Below the pieces are notes generated by a model. It was given only the letters and a program-made list of their open reading frames with translations. It had not been told where the DNA came from and searched no databases. 64,000 nt of DNA, taken from positions 1,364,001 through 1,428,000 of the forward strand of contig OZ243953.1 of the NCBI GenBank assembly GCA_965214475.1, in the 5' to 3' direction. Origin of the DNA: SIRX01 sp965214475. Lineage in GTDB: Bacteria; Actinomycetota; Rubrobacteria; Rubrobacterales; Rubrobacteraceae. This document shows, one piece after another, positions 35,840 through 44,338 of the stretch. Every line of letters starts with the position of its first letter. Positions within the stretch are counted from its first letter, which is position 1. Made by a program: the position numbers and the translations under genes.

Positions 35840-36106
35840 AAGGCATGCGTAAGTTTATATGAGACCGACAAAATCGCCAGCGAATAGTCGGTGCAGTTGG
35901 AGGATGTTGGAAAAAGCCTGGAACGCTCAAAGCCACTCGAAACTCAGCGGTCCAAGCGCTATGGTAGGCGCTCTCCCGGGTACAGGTCTATGACCTTGTC
36001 GTTGAGCGGCTCCTTGCCGGGTCCGGTGAAATGGTTCGTCCCGTTTCGGGTAAGTAGCCCCGGTGGTCCATGGACGGGGCGACCTCCGAGTCTTTCGTTT
36101 TTTGCT
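35840..36106. other. Gap between katA and the EamA transporter, with a possible small frame
   Basis: The space upstream of katA contains its promoter and, on the minus strand, a 55-codon stretch without stops (35959-36126) that overlaps the end of the EamA gene and reads GLLTRNGTNHFTGPGKEPLN near its end. It has no ATG, GTG or TTG; only a CTG could start it. It may be a remnant or a chance frame. Confidence 0.3.
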
Positions 36107-36958
36107 TTATTTGCCCCGTCGTAAAACAGGTACTACCTCCCCAACAACCAGGGCGGAGAGGATGAGGGCAGCGCCCGCGAGTTGTATTGGCGAGAGCCGG
36201 TCTCCGGCGAGCCAGAATCCGAACCCGGCGGCGAAAACCGGCTCCATCGTCAGGATGATCGCTGCCCGGGCCGCCGGGATGTGTTGCTGAACGGTGGTCT
36301 GCACGTAGAAAGCTCCCGCTGAAGCCACGACCCCCGTAAGCACGATGGCGAACCAGACTTCTACCGGCGGAGCGGTGATCGGCCCGGGAGCCACCACCCA
36401 CATAAGGGAGAACAGCCCGGCCATCGAGAGCATCTGGGCCAGTGCCAGGGCCCCGGCGTCGTGTTCCGGGGCGTAACGGGAGAGCAGGGCGATGTGCGCC
36501 CCGAGTCCCGCCGCGCACACTACGGTCAATGCGTCCCCGAGCCTGCCCAGCGACGCGCTCTGCCCGGTCAGCAGCAACATCCCGGAGAGACTCAGGATGA
36601 TCGCCCCTATTATGAGGGGCGGTATGCGGACTTTGAACAAAGCCCAGGCTGTAAGCGGGGCGAAGACTACAAAGAGACCGGTGATGAGCCCGGAGTTCGT
36701 CGGCGTCGTGTACAGGAGTCCCCACGTCTGAAATAGGTAACCGAGCGCCAAGGTTAGCCCGATACCCAGTCCGACAAACAGCGTCTGCCGCGTCATCCTG
36801 GGCGCGAGGAACGGCGTGAGAACGGCTCCCGCGAGGATAAAGCGCAGGGCCAGAAAGCCGAGCACACTATAGGCAACTACGGCGTCCTGAACGACGACAA
36901 ACGTCCAACCCCAGACAGCGGTAACACCGACGAGCAGTAGAGTGTAGATCAGTCGCAA
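36107..36958 (-). CDS. EamA/DMT-family transporter
   Basis: The 283-aa protein has ten membrane helices in two EamA repeats (first repeat starts LLVGVTAVWGWTFVVVQDAV; second LLTGQSASLGRLGDALTVVC onward). Typical motifs are ALRFILAG and TNSGLITGLFVVFAPL in repeat 1 and MEPVFAAGFGFWLAGDRLS in repeat 2. Drug/metabolite transporters of this type export amino acids or other metabolites; the substrate is unknown. It ends with a basic tail (RRGK). Confidence 0.9.
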   Translation of the reverse strand: MRLIYTLLLVGVTAVWGWTFVVVQDAVVAYSVLGFLALRFILAGAVLTPFLAPRMTRQTLFVGLGIGLTLALGYLFQTWGLLYTTPTNSGLITGLFVVFAPLTAWALFKVRIPPLIIGAIILSLSGMLLLTGQSASLGRLGDALTVVCAAGLGAHIALLSRYAPEHDAGALALAQMLSMAGLFSLMWVVAPGPITAPPVEVWFAIVLTGVVASAGAFYVQTTVQQHIPAARAAIILTMEPVFAAGFGFWLAGDRLSPIQLAGAALILSALVVGEVVPVLRRGK

Positions 36959-37036
36959 TTGGGCTCCATAGTCGAGAAGGTGATAGTTTACGCGATTAGG
37001 GTAAAGAGAGATTTAGGATATTCAGGAGGATAGCAG

Positions 37037-37825
37037 ATGACAGAGCAACGCCGCAGCGTCCCGATAGCTTTTAGCGAATACGGTGAGGGAGAACCTGTCG
37101 TCCTGATCCACGCCTTCCCCCTGAACGGCAAGATGTGGGAACCGCAGGCCAAGGCGCTATCGGAGAGCTACCGGGTTATAACACCGGACTATCCGGGCTT
37201 CGGACGCTCACCCTATCCTCCCGCCCAGCCTGACATGCGCTTCTACGCGGAGAAAATTCTTGAGCTGATCGACAAGCTGGAGCTGAAACGTGTAGTCCTG
37301 GGTGGTCTCTCGATGGGCGGCTACGTCGCGTTCGCGTGTCTCAGACTGTTTCCCGAGAGGATTTCCGGCCTTTTACTCGCCAATACCCGTCCCGAACCGG
37401 ATGCCGAGGAGGTGCGCGAGAGCCGCAAAGATATGGCCTGCCGGGTCTCCGAAGAGGGCGTGAGAGTTCTAATCGACCTTCAGATGGAACGTCTCCTCTC
37501 TACCACAACGTTGCAAAACGAGCCGCTGATCGTGGAACAGGTGAAGTCCATGATCCTTGATAGTTCACCCGATGGCGTGGTCGGCGCTTTAGGCGCCATG
37601 CGCGACCGCCCGGACTCGACCTCTCTCCTACCTGAGATACAGGTTCCTACCCTCGTCATTGGCGGCGAGGAAGACGATATTTCTTCTCCCGAGGTTATGG
37701 GTGAGTTTGCGGGGAAGATCCCGAACTCCGAGCACCACACCCTCTCCGGCGCGGCACATCTCTCCAACCTCGAAGCGCACGGCGAGTTTAATGCCGCCCT
37801 CAAAGAATTCTTGAAGAACCTCTAG
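37037..37825 (+). CDS. Alpha/beta-hydrolase
   Basis: The 262-aa alpha/beta-hydrolase fold protein has the oxyanion segment LIHAFPLNGKMW, the nucleophile Ser in LGGLSMGGYVA, the acid in the region GGEEDDISSPE, and the terminal His in LSGAAHLSNLE. The substrate cannot be read from sequence; the group includes 3-oxoadipate enol-lactonase-like and other small esterases. ATG 37037 has an AGGAGG a few bases upstream. It is followed by an independent metallophosphoesterase gene. Confidence 0.9.
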   Translation: MTEQRRSVPIAFSEYGEGEPVVLIHAFPLNGKMWEPQAKALSESYRVITPDYPGFGRSPYPPAQPDMRFYAEKILELIDKLELKRVVLGGLSMGGYVAFACLRLFPERISGLLLANTRPEPDAEEVRESRKDMACRVSEEGVRVLIDLQMERLLSTTTLQNEPLIVEQVKSMILDSSPDGVVGALGAMRDRPDSTSLLPEIQVPTLVIGGEEDDISSPEVMGEFAGKIPNSEHHTLSGAAHLSNLEAHGEFNAALKEFLKNL

Positions 37826-37875
37826 TCTGACAGACGAGTAACATTCGCGGGTTTTTGTAGCGCGTGAGGCTCAGG

Positions 37876-37881
37876 TAGAAT
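37876..37881 (+). promoter_or_regulatory. -10 box TAGAAT, leaderless start
   Basis: TAGAAT ends 8 nt before GTG 37890, with no ribosome binding site between them. Confidence 0.45.
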
Positions 37882-37889
37882 TCAGTTTC

Positions 37890-38756
37890 GTGACGACGGT
37901 CCTGCACATCTCCGACCTGCACTTCGGCAGGCCCGCGTCCTCCGGGAAGCTGAATGCTCTAGAAGACTGCATCCAGGGGCTCGGACCGGATGCGATCGCG
38001 GTCTCCGGCGACCTTACCCAACGGTGCACGAACGGGGAGTTTGTCCGGGCCCGGGCGTACCTGGATACCCTGGGCAGGATTGCGCCTTACGTCGTTATTC
38101 CCGGCAACCACGACATCCGGTGGCTCGGGGCCGTGATCCGCAACCTGGGGATCGTCGCCCTGATCGGGGATAAGGCCCATGAGTTCAAGTATTCTCGCTA
38201 CAAGAGGTACATCTCAGAAAACCTCAACCCGTCCCTAGAGATTCCCGGAGCAGTGATCGCCAGCCTCAACACGGCCCACGGCATAACCCGTGGCTCCCTG
38301 ACGAAACGATTCCGGGATCTCGGCGTGATCGGGCACGTCAAGCGGGACGATGTGAAGAGGGTGGAACGGGCCTTCTCGAACGCGGCCCCGGATGCGGCCC
38401 GCATCGTGATGGTTCACCATAACCCCATCAAGGGCCCCCTCTCGGGCCGGCACGGCCTCGCAAACACCGGCCAAGCTCTTCGCGCGTTCGCCGAGATCGG
38501 GGCTGAACTGGTCCTCTGCGGCCACGACCATCTGGAAGCCGTCCACACCGTCGAGGAGACCGCGCCGGGTCTCATCATCTCCACCGCCGGCACCATCTCC
38601 AACCGCCTGCGGCCGGATCGTGCCTCCAGCTTCAACCTCGTCGACTTCGACGACACCGGCATCCGCATCACGACCTTTTACTGGCAAAATTCCAACAGCT
38701 TCGTTCCCAAAAAAGAGGAGTCCTTTACCCGCCGGTCGGCTCCACGCTCCGCCTGA
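37890..38756 (+). CDS. Calcineurin-like metallophosphoesterase
   Basis: The 288-aa protein shows all metal-binding motifs of the family in order: HISDLHFG (start), VSGDLTQR (~45), IPGNHDIR (~72), MVHHNPIKG (~170) and LCGHDHLE (~210). It resembles CpdA/DR1281-type phosphodiesterases, but the natural substrate is open. The GTG 37890 start begins almost directly with the first motif, so it cannot be much longer; TAGAAT 8 nt upstream suggests a leaderless mRNA. Confidence 0.92.
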   Translation: MTTVLHISDLHFGRPASSGKLNALEDCIQGLGPDAIAVSGDLTQRCTNGEFVRARAYLDTLGRIAPYVVIPGNHDIRWLGAVIRNLGIVALIGDKAHEFKYSRYKRYISENLNPSLEIPGAVIASLNTAHGITRGSLTKRFRDLGVIGHVKRDDVKRVERAFSNAAPDAARIVMVHHNPIKGPLSGRHGLANTGQALRAFAEIGAELVLCGHDHLEAVHTVEETAPGLIISTAGTISNRLRPDRASSFNLVDFDDTGIRITTFYWQNSNSFVPKKEESFTRRSAPRSA

Positions 38757-38830
38757 CCCCGGCCTCAAAGAACACCCTCAGCGAGTATAATCTCCCGGAC
38801 GCGCTCAAAGTCAGGAAGGAGCACGAGATC

Positions 38831-39043
38831 ATGTGGAGCAGACTGACCCGTGGCGGTGACGGGCTTCCCCGTGAAAAAGTGGACGCCATAGTCCGCCTCA
38901 TAGACCAGTACCTCGCCGAAGAAGCCACCGCCCGCAACCTCCAGTCCGACAAACAAACAATACACCCCCGCGACCTCCCCCCCGACAGACGCGAAGCCCT
39001 TATCGACGAAATCTTCGAGATCCTGCGAGACGATAAGAGATAA
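38831..39043 (+). CDS. Hypothetical protein, 70 aa
   Basis: This small helical protein (REKVDAIVRLIDQYLAEEAT; PDRREALIDEIFEILRDDKR) has no recognised family. GGAAGGAG precedes ATG 38831 and a TATAAT box lies at about 38789-38794, so it has its own complete promoter-to-gene layout, which supports it as real. Confidence 0.6.
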   Translation: MWSRLTRGGDGLPREKVDAIVRLIDQYLAEEATARNLQSDKQTIHPRDLPPDRREALIDEIFEILRDDKR

Positions 39044-39130
39044 CGCAGAAACCCTCTCACCCCACCAAGCATCTAAACATCCCGCTTTTCCCGCATTCGC
39101 CGAATCTTTGTAGTTTTACGTCGTTTACCG

Positions 39131-39155
39131 TAAGGGGATAGGGAATAGGGGGTAA
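39131..39155. promoter_or_regulatory. CsoR-like site upstream of the copper-storage gene
   Basis: A G-rich run with ATAGGGGGTAA at 39145-39155, preceded by related AGGGGATAGGG. The GGGGGTA core matches the right half of the B. subtilis CsoR operator and recurs upstream of copA. Control by the CsoR encoded in this window is likely. Confidence 0.45.
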
Positions 39156-39193
39156 TGGTATACGGATGTGACAACGTAAGGAAGGAGTAACGT

Positions 39194-39616
39194 ATGAGCT
39201 ATGCTCAACAGATGGTGGAGGCGCATCCAGCGGGGGCTTCGATAAGCGCTCAAACGTTGGCGGAATGCATCGAGGCTTGCTTCGATTGCGCCCAGACGTG
39301 CAGTGCGTGTGCTGACGCGTGTCTCGGCGAGGAAGAGGCAGCGTCGCTGGCTCGGTGCATCCGGCTCGACCTGGACTGCGCCGGCATCTGCGACGTTACG
39401 GGCAAGGTGCTCTCTCGCCAGACGGCCTTTGAAGCCGAAATGGTTCGTGGCGCGGTGGAAGCCTGCGCCCAGGCCTGCAAGCTGTGTGGCGACGAATGCG
39501 AAGGCCACGCCGAGCACCACGAGCACTGCAAGGTGTGCGCCGAGGCGTGCCGCCGCTGTGAGAGCGCCTGCAATGATGTGCTTGCTTCAGGCACTGTAAA
39601 CCCAGCCGTCGTATAG
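39194..39616 (+). CDS. Four-helix-bundle copper-binding protein (Csp / DUF326)
   Basis: The 140-aa Cys-rich protein has Cys spaced for the inside of a four-helix bundle: CIEACFDCAQTCSACADACL, RCIRLDLDCAGICDV, EACAQACKLCGDECEGH and CKVCAEACRRCESAC. This is the Csp fold, which stores many Cu(I) ions in its core. No signal peptide is seen, so it is the cytosolic (Csp3-like) type. ATG 39194 follows GGAAGGAG. It lies just upstream of copA-csoR-copZ and shares a G-rich site with copA. Confidence 0.93.
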   Translation: MSYAQQMVEAHPAGASISAQTLAECIEACFDCAQTCSACADACLGEEEAASLARCIRLDLDCAGICDVTGKVLSRQTAFEAEMVRGAVEACAQACKLCGDECEGHAEHHEHCKVCAEACRRCESACNDVLASGTVNPAVV

Positions 39617-39703
39617 TTGGGAAGAGGCGGGCATCCAGTTCGCCTCTTCCCAATTCAATTTACCTCTACTAAACAGTCCCCTGAAGAACTTTAGCTTCCT
39701 ACC

Positions 39704-39756
39704 TTGACCGTCGATCGACGGTTCTAATTTTAGGGTAGGGGGGTATATGTTAAAAT
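39704..39756 (+). promoter_or_regulatory. copA promoter region with palindrome and CsoR-like site
   Basis: TTGACC (39704-39709) is overlapped by a perfect 14-bp palindrome CCGTCGATCGACGG (39708-39721). Behind it lies TAGGGTAGGGGGGTAT (39731-39746), a CsoR-like element, and TAAAAT (39751-39756), a possible -10. The CsoR-like element would sit in the spacer of the second promoter, a position suited to repression. Confidence 0.5.
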
Positions 39757-39862
39757 ATCGTCAAAACTTAATACGCTGGAATCGTATAGCTCCACCATAA
39801 CGTGGGCTCGTTCGAGATTCCGGCATTCATGTCTCCGGCCACGATCGTTTGAGAGGTAAGAG

Positions 39863-42343
39863 GTGGACACAAAGAAGCAGAAAGAGTTCATCACTATCCC
39901 CGTCACGGGGATGTCATGCGTGGCCTGCGCGAACCGAGTCGAGAAGGCGCTCTCGAAGACCAAAGGGGTCGGTGAGGCGAACGTAAACTTCGCCACCGAG
40001 AAGGCGAACGTCTTCTACGAACCCGACTCGGTAGGCGCCGAGGAACTCATCGGGACTATAGAAGACGCCGGATACGGAGCAGAGATCGCGAAGGCGGATC
40101 TGGGCATCACCGGTATGAGTTGCGCCAGTTGCGTCGGGCGGGTCGAGAAAGCGCTGGGCAGTGTACCGGGGGTTGTGGACGTAAACGTCAACCTCGCCTC
40201 GGAGAAGGCGGGCGTGGAGTATTTGCCCGGCACGGTGGAACCGCAAGACCTTGAGCGCGCCGTAGAGGATGCCGGGTACGGCGTAGTCGATCAAAAAGAG
40301 GAATCGGCGGAGGACGCCGGCGAAAGAGAGCATCGGAAGCTCCGCAATAGCCTTCTCTGGGCTGCGGTGCTGACGGCCCTGATCCTGCTGGGGAGCATCC
40401 CGCACATGCTCGGAGTACCGAGCCCGGTGCCGATGGGCTGGCTGAACCTCGGACTGCTCGCGCTCGCCACGCCGGTGCAGTTCTGGGCCGGGTGGCGTTT
40501 CTACAAGGGCGCCTGGGGAGCCATAAAGCACGGCCAGGCGAACATGAACACCCTGGTCGTCGTCGGAACCAGCGCGGCATACCTGTACAGCCTGGTGGCG
40601 ACGGTCGCGCCGCAGCTCTTCGCCGGTGGACGCGCCGACGTGTACTTCGATACCTCCGCGCTCATCGTCACACTCATTTTGCTGGGTAGATTGCTGGAGG
40701 CCCGGGCCAAAGGCCGTACTAACGAAGCAATAAAGAAGCTCGCCGGGTTACAGGCCAAAACCGCCCGGGTCCTGCGTAACGGTGAAGAGGTGGACATTCC
40801 TGTCGAAGATGTGGTCTTTGGGGACGTGGTCGTCGTACGGCCCGGCGAAAAGGTGCCGGTGGACGGACGTTTGGTCGGCGGGGAGTCGGCTGTGGACGAG
40901 GCCATGCTCACCGGTGAGCCTATCCCGGTCAGCAAGGGGGTAGGCGATGAGGTGATCGGGGCTACCATAAACAAGAGTGGATCTTTCCGCATGGAAGCCA
41001 CAAAGGTCGGCAAAGACACGGCCCTCGCCCAGATCATCCGCATGGTCGAAGAAGCACAAGGGACGAAAGCCCCGATACAACGGCTCGCCGACAAGGTGAG
41101 CGGTGTCTTCGTACCTATCGTCGTCGTCATAGCCGTCATCACCTTCTTTGTCTGGCTGATCTTCGGACCGGCCCCGGCTTTCACCTTCGCCCTTTTGAAC
41201 TTCGTGGCGGTCCTGATAATCGCCTGCCCCTGCGCGATGGGCCTCGCCACCCCGACCTCCATAATGGTCGGGACCGGCAAAGGCGCGGAGATGGGCATCC
41301 TCATAAAGGGCGGCGAGACACTCGAGGGAGCCCACAAGCTCACCACCGTCGTTCTGGACAAAACCGGTACCCTGACCCGCGGCAAACCGGAGCTGACCGA
41401 TGTGCTGGTGACAAACGGGCTCCCCGAAGACGAACTTCTACGTCTCGTAGCCTCCGCCGAGCGTGGCAGCGAACATCCGCTGGGCGAGGCGATAGTCGAA
41501 GGTGCCAGAGACCGGGGCCTCGGGCTGACGGATGCCGAACAGTTCGAGGCTGTAGCCGGACGCGGCATAAAGGTCCGGGTGGACGGTCGCGAGGTGCTCG
41601 CCGGAAACGCCGCGCTGTTCGAGTCGGAAGGCATCACCGGAGACAGTTTGCTGGGCAAGGGCGAAGGTCTCGCCGCATCCGGCAAGACACCGATGTTCGT
41701 AGCGGTGGACGGTGAGCCGGCAGGCCTCGTGGCCGTCGCGGACACCATAAAGGATGAGTCCCGAGAAGCGATAGAGCGGTTGCACGACATGGGATTAAAG
41801 GTGGCGATGCTCACCGGCGACAACCGCCGGACCGCAGAAACCATAGCCTGCGAGCTCGGGATAGACCGGGCGCTGGCCGAAGTTTTACCCGAAGATAAGG
41901 TTGGCGAGGTCAAGAAGCTACAGTCTGAAGGCGAGGTGGTGGCGATGGTCGGGGATGGGATCAATGACGCCCCGGCGCTCGCAAAGGCGGACGTGGGCGT
42001 GGCGATCGGGACCGGCACGGATGTGGCTATGGAGGCGGCGGACCTCACCCTGATCTCCGGTGACGTACACGGGGTGGCCCGGGCGATAAAACTTTCGAAG
42101 GCGACCATCCGCAACATCAAGCAGAACTTCTTCTGGGCCTTCGCGTACAACGTAGCCCTGATCCCGGTCGCCGCCGGTATCCTCTACCCGTTCTTCTCCG
42201 GCGGTACGGTGCCATCATTGTTGCAGCCGGCGCTGGGTGAGTACGGTTTCTTGAACCCGGTGCTCGCGGCGGCGGCGATGGCGCTTTCATCGGTGACGGT
42301 ATTAGGTAACGCCCTGCGGCTGCGTCGGGTACGCATAGGCTGA
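39863..42343 (+). CDS. copA: Copper-exporting P1B-type ATPase CopA
   Basis: The 826-aa Cu(I) exporter has two N-terminal metal-binding HMA domains (GMSCVACANRVEKAL at ~16 and GMSCASCVGRVEKAL at ~84), eight membrane helices with the transport motif IIACPCAMGLATP, the phosphorylation motif DKTGTLTRG, the HP dipeptide in SEHPLGEA, and the hinge GDGINDAPALAKADVG. The CPC motif marks it as copper/silver specific. GTG 39863 follows a GAGGT site. It heads copA-csoR-copZ (12- and 14-bp gaps). Confidence 0.97.
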   Translation: MDTKKQKEFITIPVTGMSCVACANRVEKALSKTKGVGEANVNFATEKANVFYEPDSVGAEELIGTIEDAGYGAEIAKADLGITGMSCASCVGRVEKALGSVPGVVDVNVNLASEKAGVEYLPGTVEPQDLERAVEDAGYGVVDQKEESAEDAGEREHRKLRNSLLWAAVLTALILLGSIPHMLGVPSPVPMGWLNLGLLALATPVQFWAGWRFYKGAWGAIKHGQANMNTLVVVGTSAAYLYSLVATVAPQLFAGGRADVYFDTSALIVTLILLGRLLEARAKGRTNEAIKKLAGLQAKTARVLRNGEEVDIPVEDVVFGDVVVVRPGEKVPVDGRLVGGESAVDEAMLTGEPIPVSKGVGDEVIGATINKSGSFRMEATKVGKDTALAQIIRMVEEAQGTKAPIQRLADKVSGVFVPIVVVIAVITFFVWLIFGPAPAFTFALLNFVAVLIIACPCAMGLATPTSIMVGTGKGAEMGILIKGGETLEGAHKLTTVVLDKTGTLTRGKPELTDVLVTNGLPEDELLRLVASAERGSEHPLGEAIVEGARDRGLGLTDAEQFEAVAGRGIKVRVDGREVLAGNAALFESEGITGDSLLGKGEGLAASGKTPMFVAVDGEPAGLVAVADTIKDESREAIERLHDMGLKVAMLTGDNRRTAETIACELGIDRALAEVLPEDKVGEVKKLQSEGEVVAMVGDGINDAPALAKADVGVAIGTGTDVAMEAADLTLISGDVHGVARAIKLSKATIRNIKQNFFWAFAYNVALIPVAAGILYPFFSGGTVPSLLQPALGEYGFLNPVLAAAAMALSSVTVLGNALRLRRVRIG

Positions 42344-42355
42344 GGGGGCTGTAGA

Positions 42356-42679
42356 ATGGGCGGCGAAGAACAAGAGGCGCTGACGGAGGTTCCTTTGCAC
42401 GGATATATCAAAGCAGACCACAAAGGCAATCTGGAGAACCGCCTCAAGCGGATCGAGGGTCAGGTCCGGGGCGTACAGCGAATGGTGGACGAAGAGGCCT
42501 ACTGCATAGACATTCTCACCCAGATCTCCAGCCTCATAGCCGCCTCCGAGAAGGTCGCCGCTATGGTCCTTCGGGACCACGTAGACCACTGCGTCAAAGA
42601 GTCCATCAAAAACGAGGACCAGGCGGAGGAGAAGATAGACGAGTTGGTAGACGCCGTAGAGCGTTTTCTAAAAGTATAG
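42356..42679 (+). CDS. csoR: CsoR-family copper-sensing repressor
   Basis: The 107-aa DUF156 protein carries the Cu(I)-binding residues Cys (EAYCIDILTQ), His and Cys (LRDHVDHCVKE) in the family spacing, and the DNA-contact Arg segment RLKRIEGQVRGVQRMV. It should release DNA on binding Cu(I), inducing copA and probably the Csp gene. ATG 42356 lies 12 bp behind the copA stop. A formaldehyde-sensing FrmR is excluded by the Cys-His-Cys set. Confidence 0.93.
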   Translation: MGGEEQEALTEVPLHGYIKADHKGNLENRLKRIEGQVRGVQRMVDEEAYCIDILTQISSLIAASEKVAAMVLRDHVDHCVKESIKNEDQAEEKIDELVDAVERFLKV

Positions 42680-42693
42680 AAAAGGAGCTAACA

Positions 42694-42903
42694 TTGATCG
42701 AAGCAAAGTACGAAGTACCGGACATGAGTTGCGCCCACTGCAAGAGCGCCATAGAGGACTCGCTGAACGAAATTTCCGGCGTGGAAGAGGCGAGTGCGGA
42801 TCCGGACTCGAAAGTCGTCGAGGTCGCGTACGACGAGGATCAGGTCGGGGAAGACAAGATCAAAGCCGCCATCGAAGACGCCGGCTACACGATAGCCGCC
42901 TAA
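42694..42903 (+). CDS. copZ: CopZ-like copper chaperone (HMA domain)
   Basis: This 69-aa single heavy-metal-associated domain carries the binding motif DMSCAHCKSAIE and ends AIEDAGYTIAA. It delivers Cu(I) to CopA. TTG 42694 has AAAGGAG upstream, at a good distance. It is the last gene of the copper operon; the decayed P450 begins 12 bp later. Confidence 0.92.
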   Translation: MIEAKYEVPDMSCAHCKSAIEDSLNEISGVEEASADPDSKVVEVAYDEDQVGEDKIKAAIEDAGYTIAA

Positions 42904-42915
42904 CAAGGTTCCATA

Positions 42916-44265
42916 TTGGCAGTCGCCTCGCTCCCTCCGGGTCCGAAGACCCATCCTGTCATCGGCAACCTGCTGGACTATTCTCGCGACCCCTTGAACT
43001 TCATGGTCCGCAGCGCGCGAGAATACGGCGATGTCGTCGGCCTACAGTTTCCCGGTCCACCGGCCTATTTGCTCTCCAACCCCGAGCACATCGAGTAGGT
43101 GTTGGTCAAGAACAATCGCAACTTCATCAAAGGCCGGGTGACGAAGCAGATGCTCGGCATGCTCGGCGACGGCCTCCTCACTAGCGACGGCGACTTCTGG
43201 CGTCGCCAACGCCGGCTTGCACAGCCAGCGTTCCACCGCGAGCGCATAGATAACTACGCCAAAACGATGGTCTCCTACACGGAGCGTATGTTGGAGGACT
43301 GGCACGACGGCGAGTAACGAAACGTCCACCAAGATATGATGCGCCTGACGTTGGAGATCGCCGCCAAGACCCTCGCGGATGCCAACATCGTGGATGATGC
43401 TGAAGATGTAGGGGCCGCTCTGGGGACCATCATGGCGCGTTTCTCGGACCAGGGAAGCGGCGTGTTCCTACGGATGCTCCCAGAGAGCGTCCCGACCCCG
43501 TCCAACCGGCGTTTCCGACGGGCGAACCAGAAACTCGAAGAGTTTATCTACGGCATCATCGAGGAACGCCGCCGGAGCGGCCGAGACACCGGAGATCTTC
43601 TGAGCATGCTGCTCCACGCCCGCGACGAGGACGGCAGTCGCATGGGCGACGGACAACTCCGCGACGAGGTAATGACCATCATCATGGCCGGACACGAGAC
43701 GACCGCCACCGCCCTCTCCTGGACCTTCTACCTGCTCGGCCATCACCCCGACGTAGAAGAGAAGCTGCACTCCAAACTCGAAGAAGCGCTGGATGGCAAC
43801 CCGCCGGCAGTCGAAGATCTCCCCCACCTTCCCTACACCGACGCCGTAATAAAAGAATCCATGCGACTCTATCCACCGGCCTGAGCCATCGGTCGCGAGG
43901 CGTTGGAGGACTGTGAGATCGGGGGTTTCCACGTTCCCGCCAGAACCCAGATGTTCATAAGCCAGTACGTCGTTCACCACGACCCCCGAAACTTCGAGAA
44001 CCCCGAAGCGTTCTCCCCAGAGCGCTGGGCCAACGATCTCGCGAAACGTCTCCCGAAGTTCGCCTACTTCCCCTTCGGCGGCGGGCCCAGGCTCTGCATC
44101 GGACAATCCTTCGCCAAAATGGAAGCTGTCCTGCTACTCGCAACCATAGCGCAGAAGTTCAAGCTAGATCCCACGCCCGGACAACCTATCCAAGCCCAAC
44201 CTTCCATCACCCTCCGCCCGAAGCACAGAATACGAGTAACACTCCAAAAACGATACCCCGAATAA
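42916..44265 (+). pseudogene. Cytochrome P450 with three in-frame stop codons
   Basis: One continuous frame encodes a full-length P450 of about 450 codons, interrupted by TAG 43096-43098 (codon 61), TAA 43315-43317 (codon 134) and TGA 43882-43884 (codon 323), with no frameshift. All family motifs are present: SLPPGPKTHPVIGN, the I-helix AGHETTATAL, the ExxR helix ESMRLYPP, and the heme loop FGGGPRLCIGQSF. At the third stop homologues usually have Trp (PPAWAIGREAL), so TGG to TGA fits; Gln codons would fit the first two. The TTG start follows the copZ stop by 12 bp. The TGA has no SECIS, so it is not a selenoprotein. Confidence 0.88.
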
Positions 44266-44338
44266 CAAAGTAGGAGGGGCTTCATCGGAGCGGGAGAACG
44301 TTTGAGGCGTCGCCTAGCTGTAGCTGGAGGGGGAAAAG

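Noticed and set aside
34260..35852. A 530-codon open frame on the plus strand opposite katA
   Set aside because: It mirrors the catalase gene codon by codon, has no family motif and is Val/Arg-rich as expected for an antisense frame of a GC-rich gene.
40501..42150. A 549-codon minus-strand frame across copA
   Set aside because: It is Ser/Thr/Pro-rich, lacks motifs and lies fully inside a gene with all P-type ATPase motifs; an antisense by-product.
43882..43884. The TGA in the P450 as a selenocysteine codon
   Set aside because: No GGUCU hairpin follows, the position is a Trp in relatives, and the same frame also has a TAG and a TAA.
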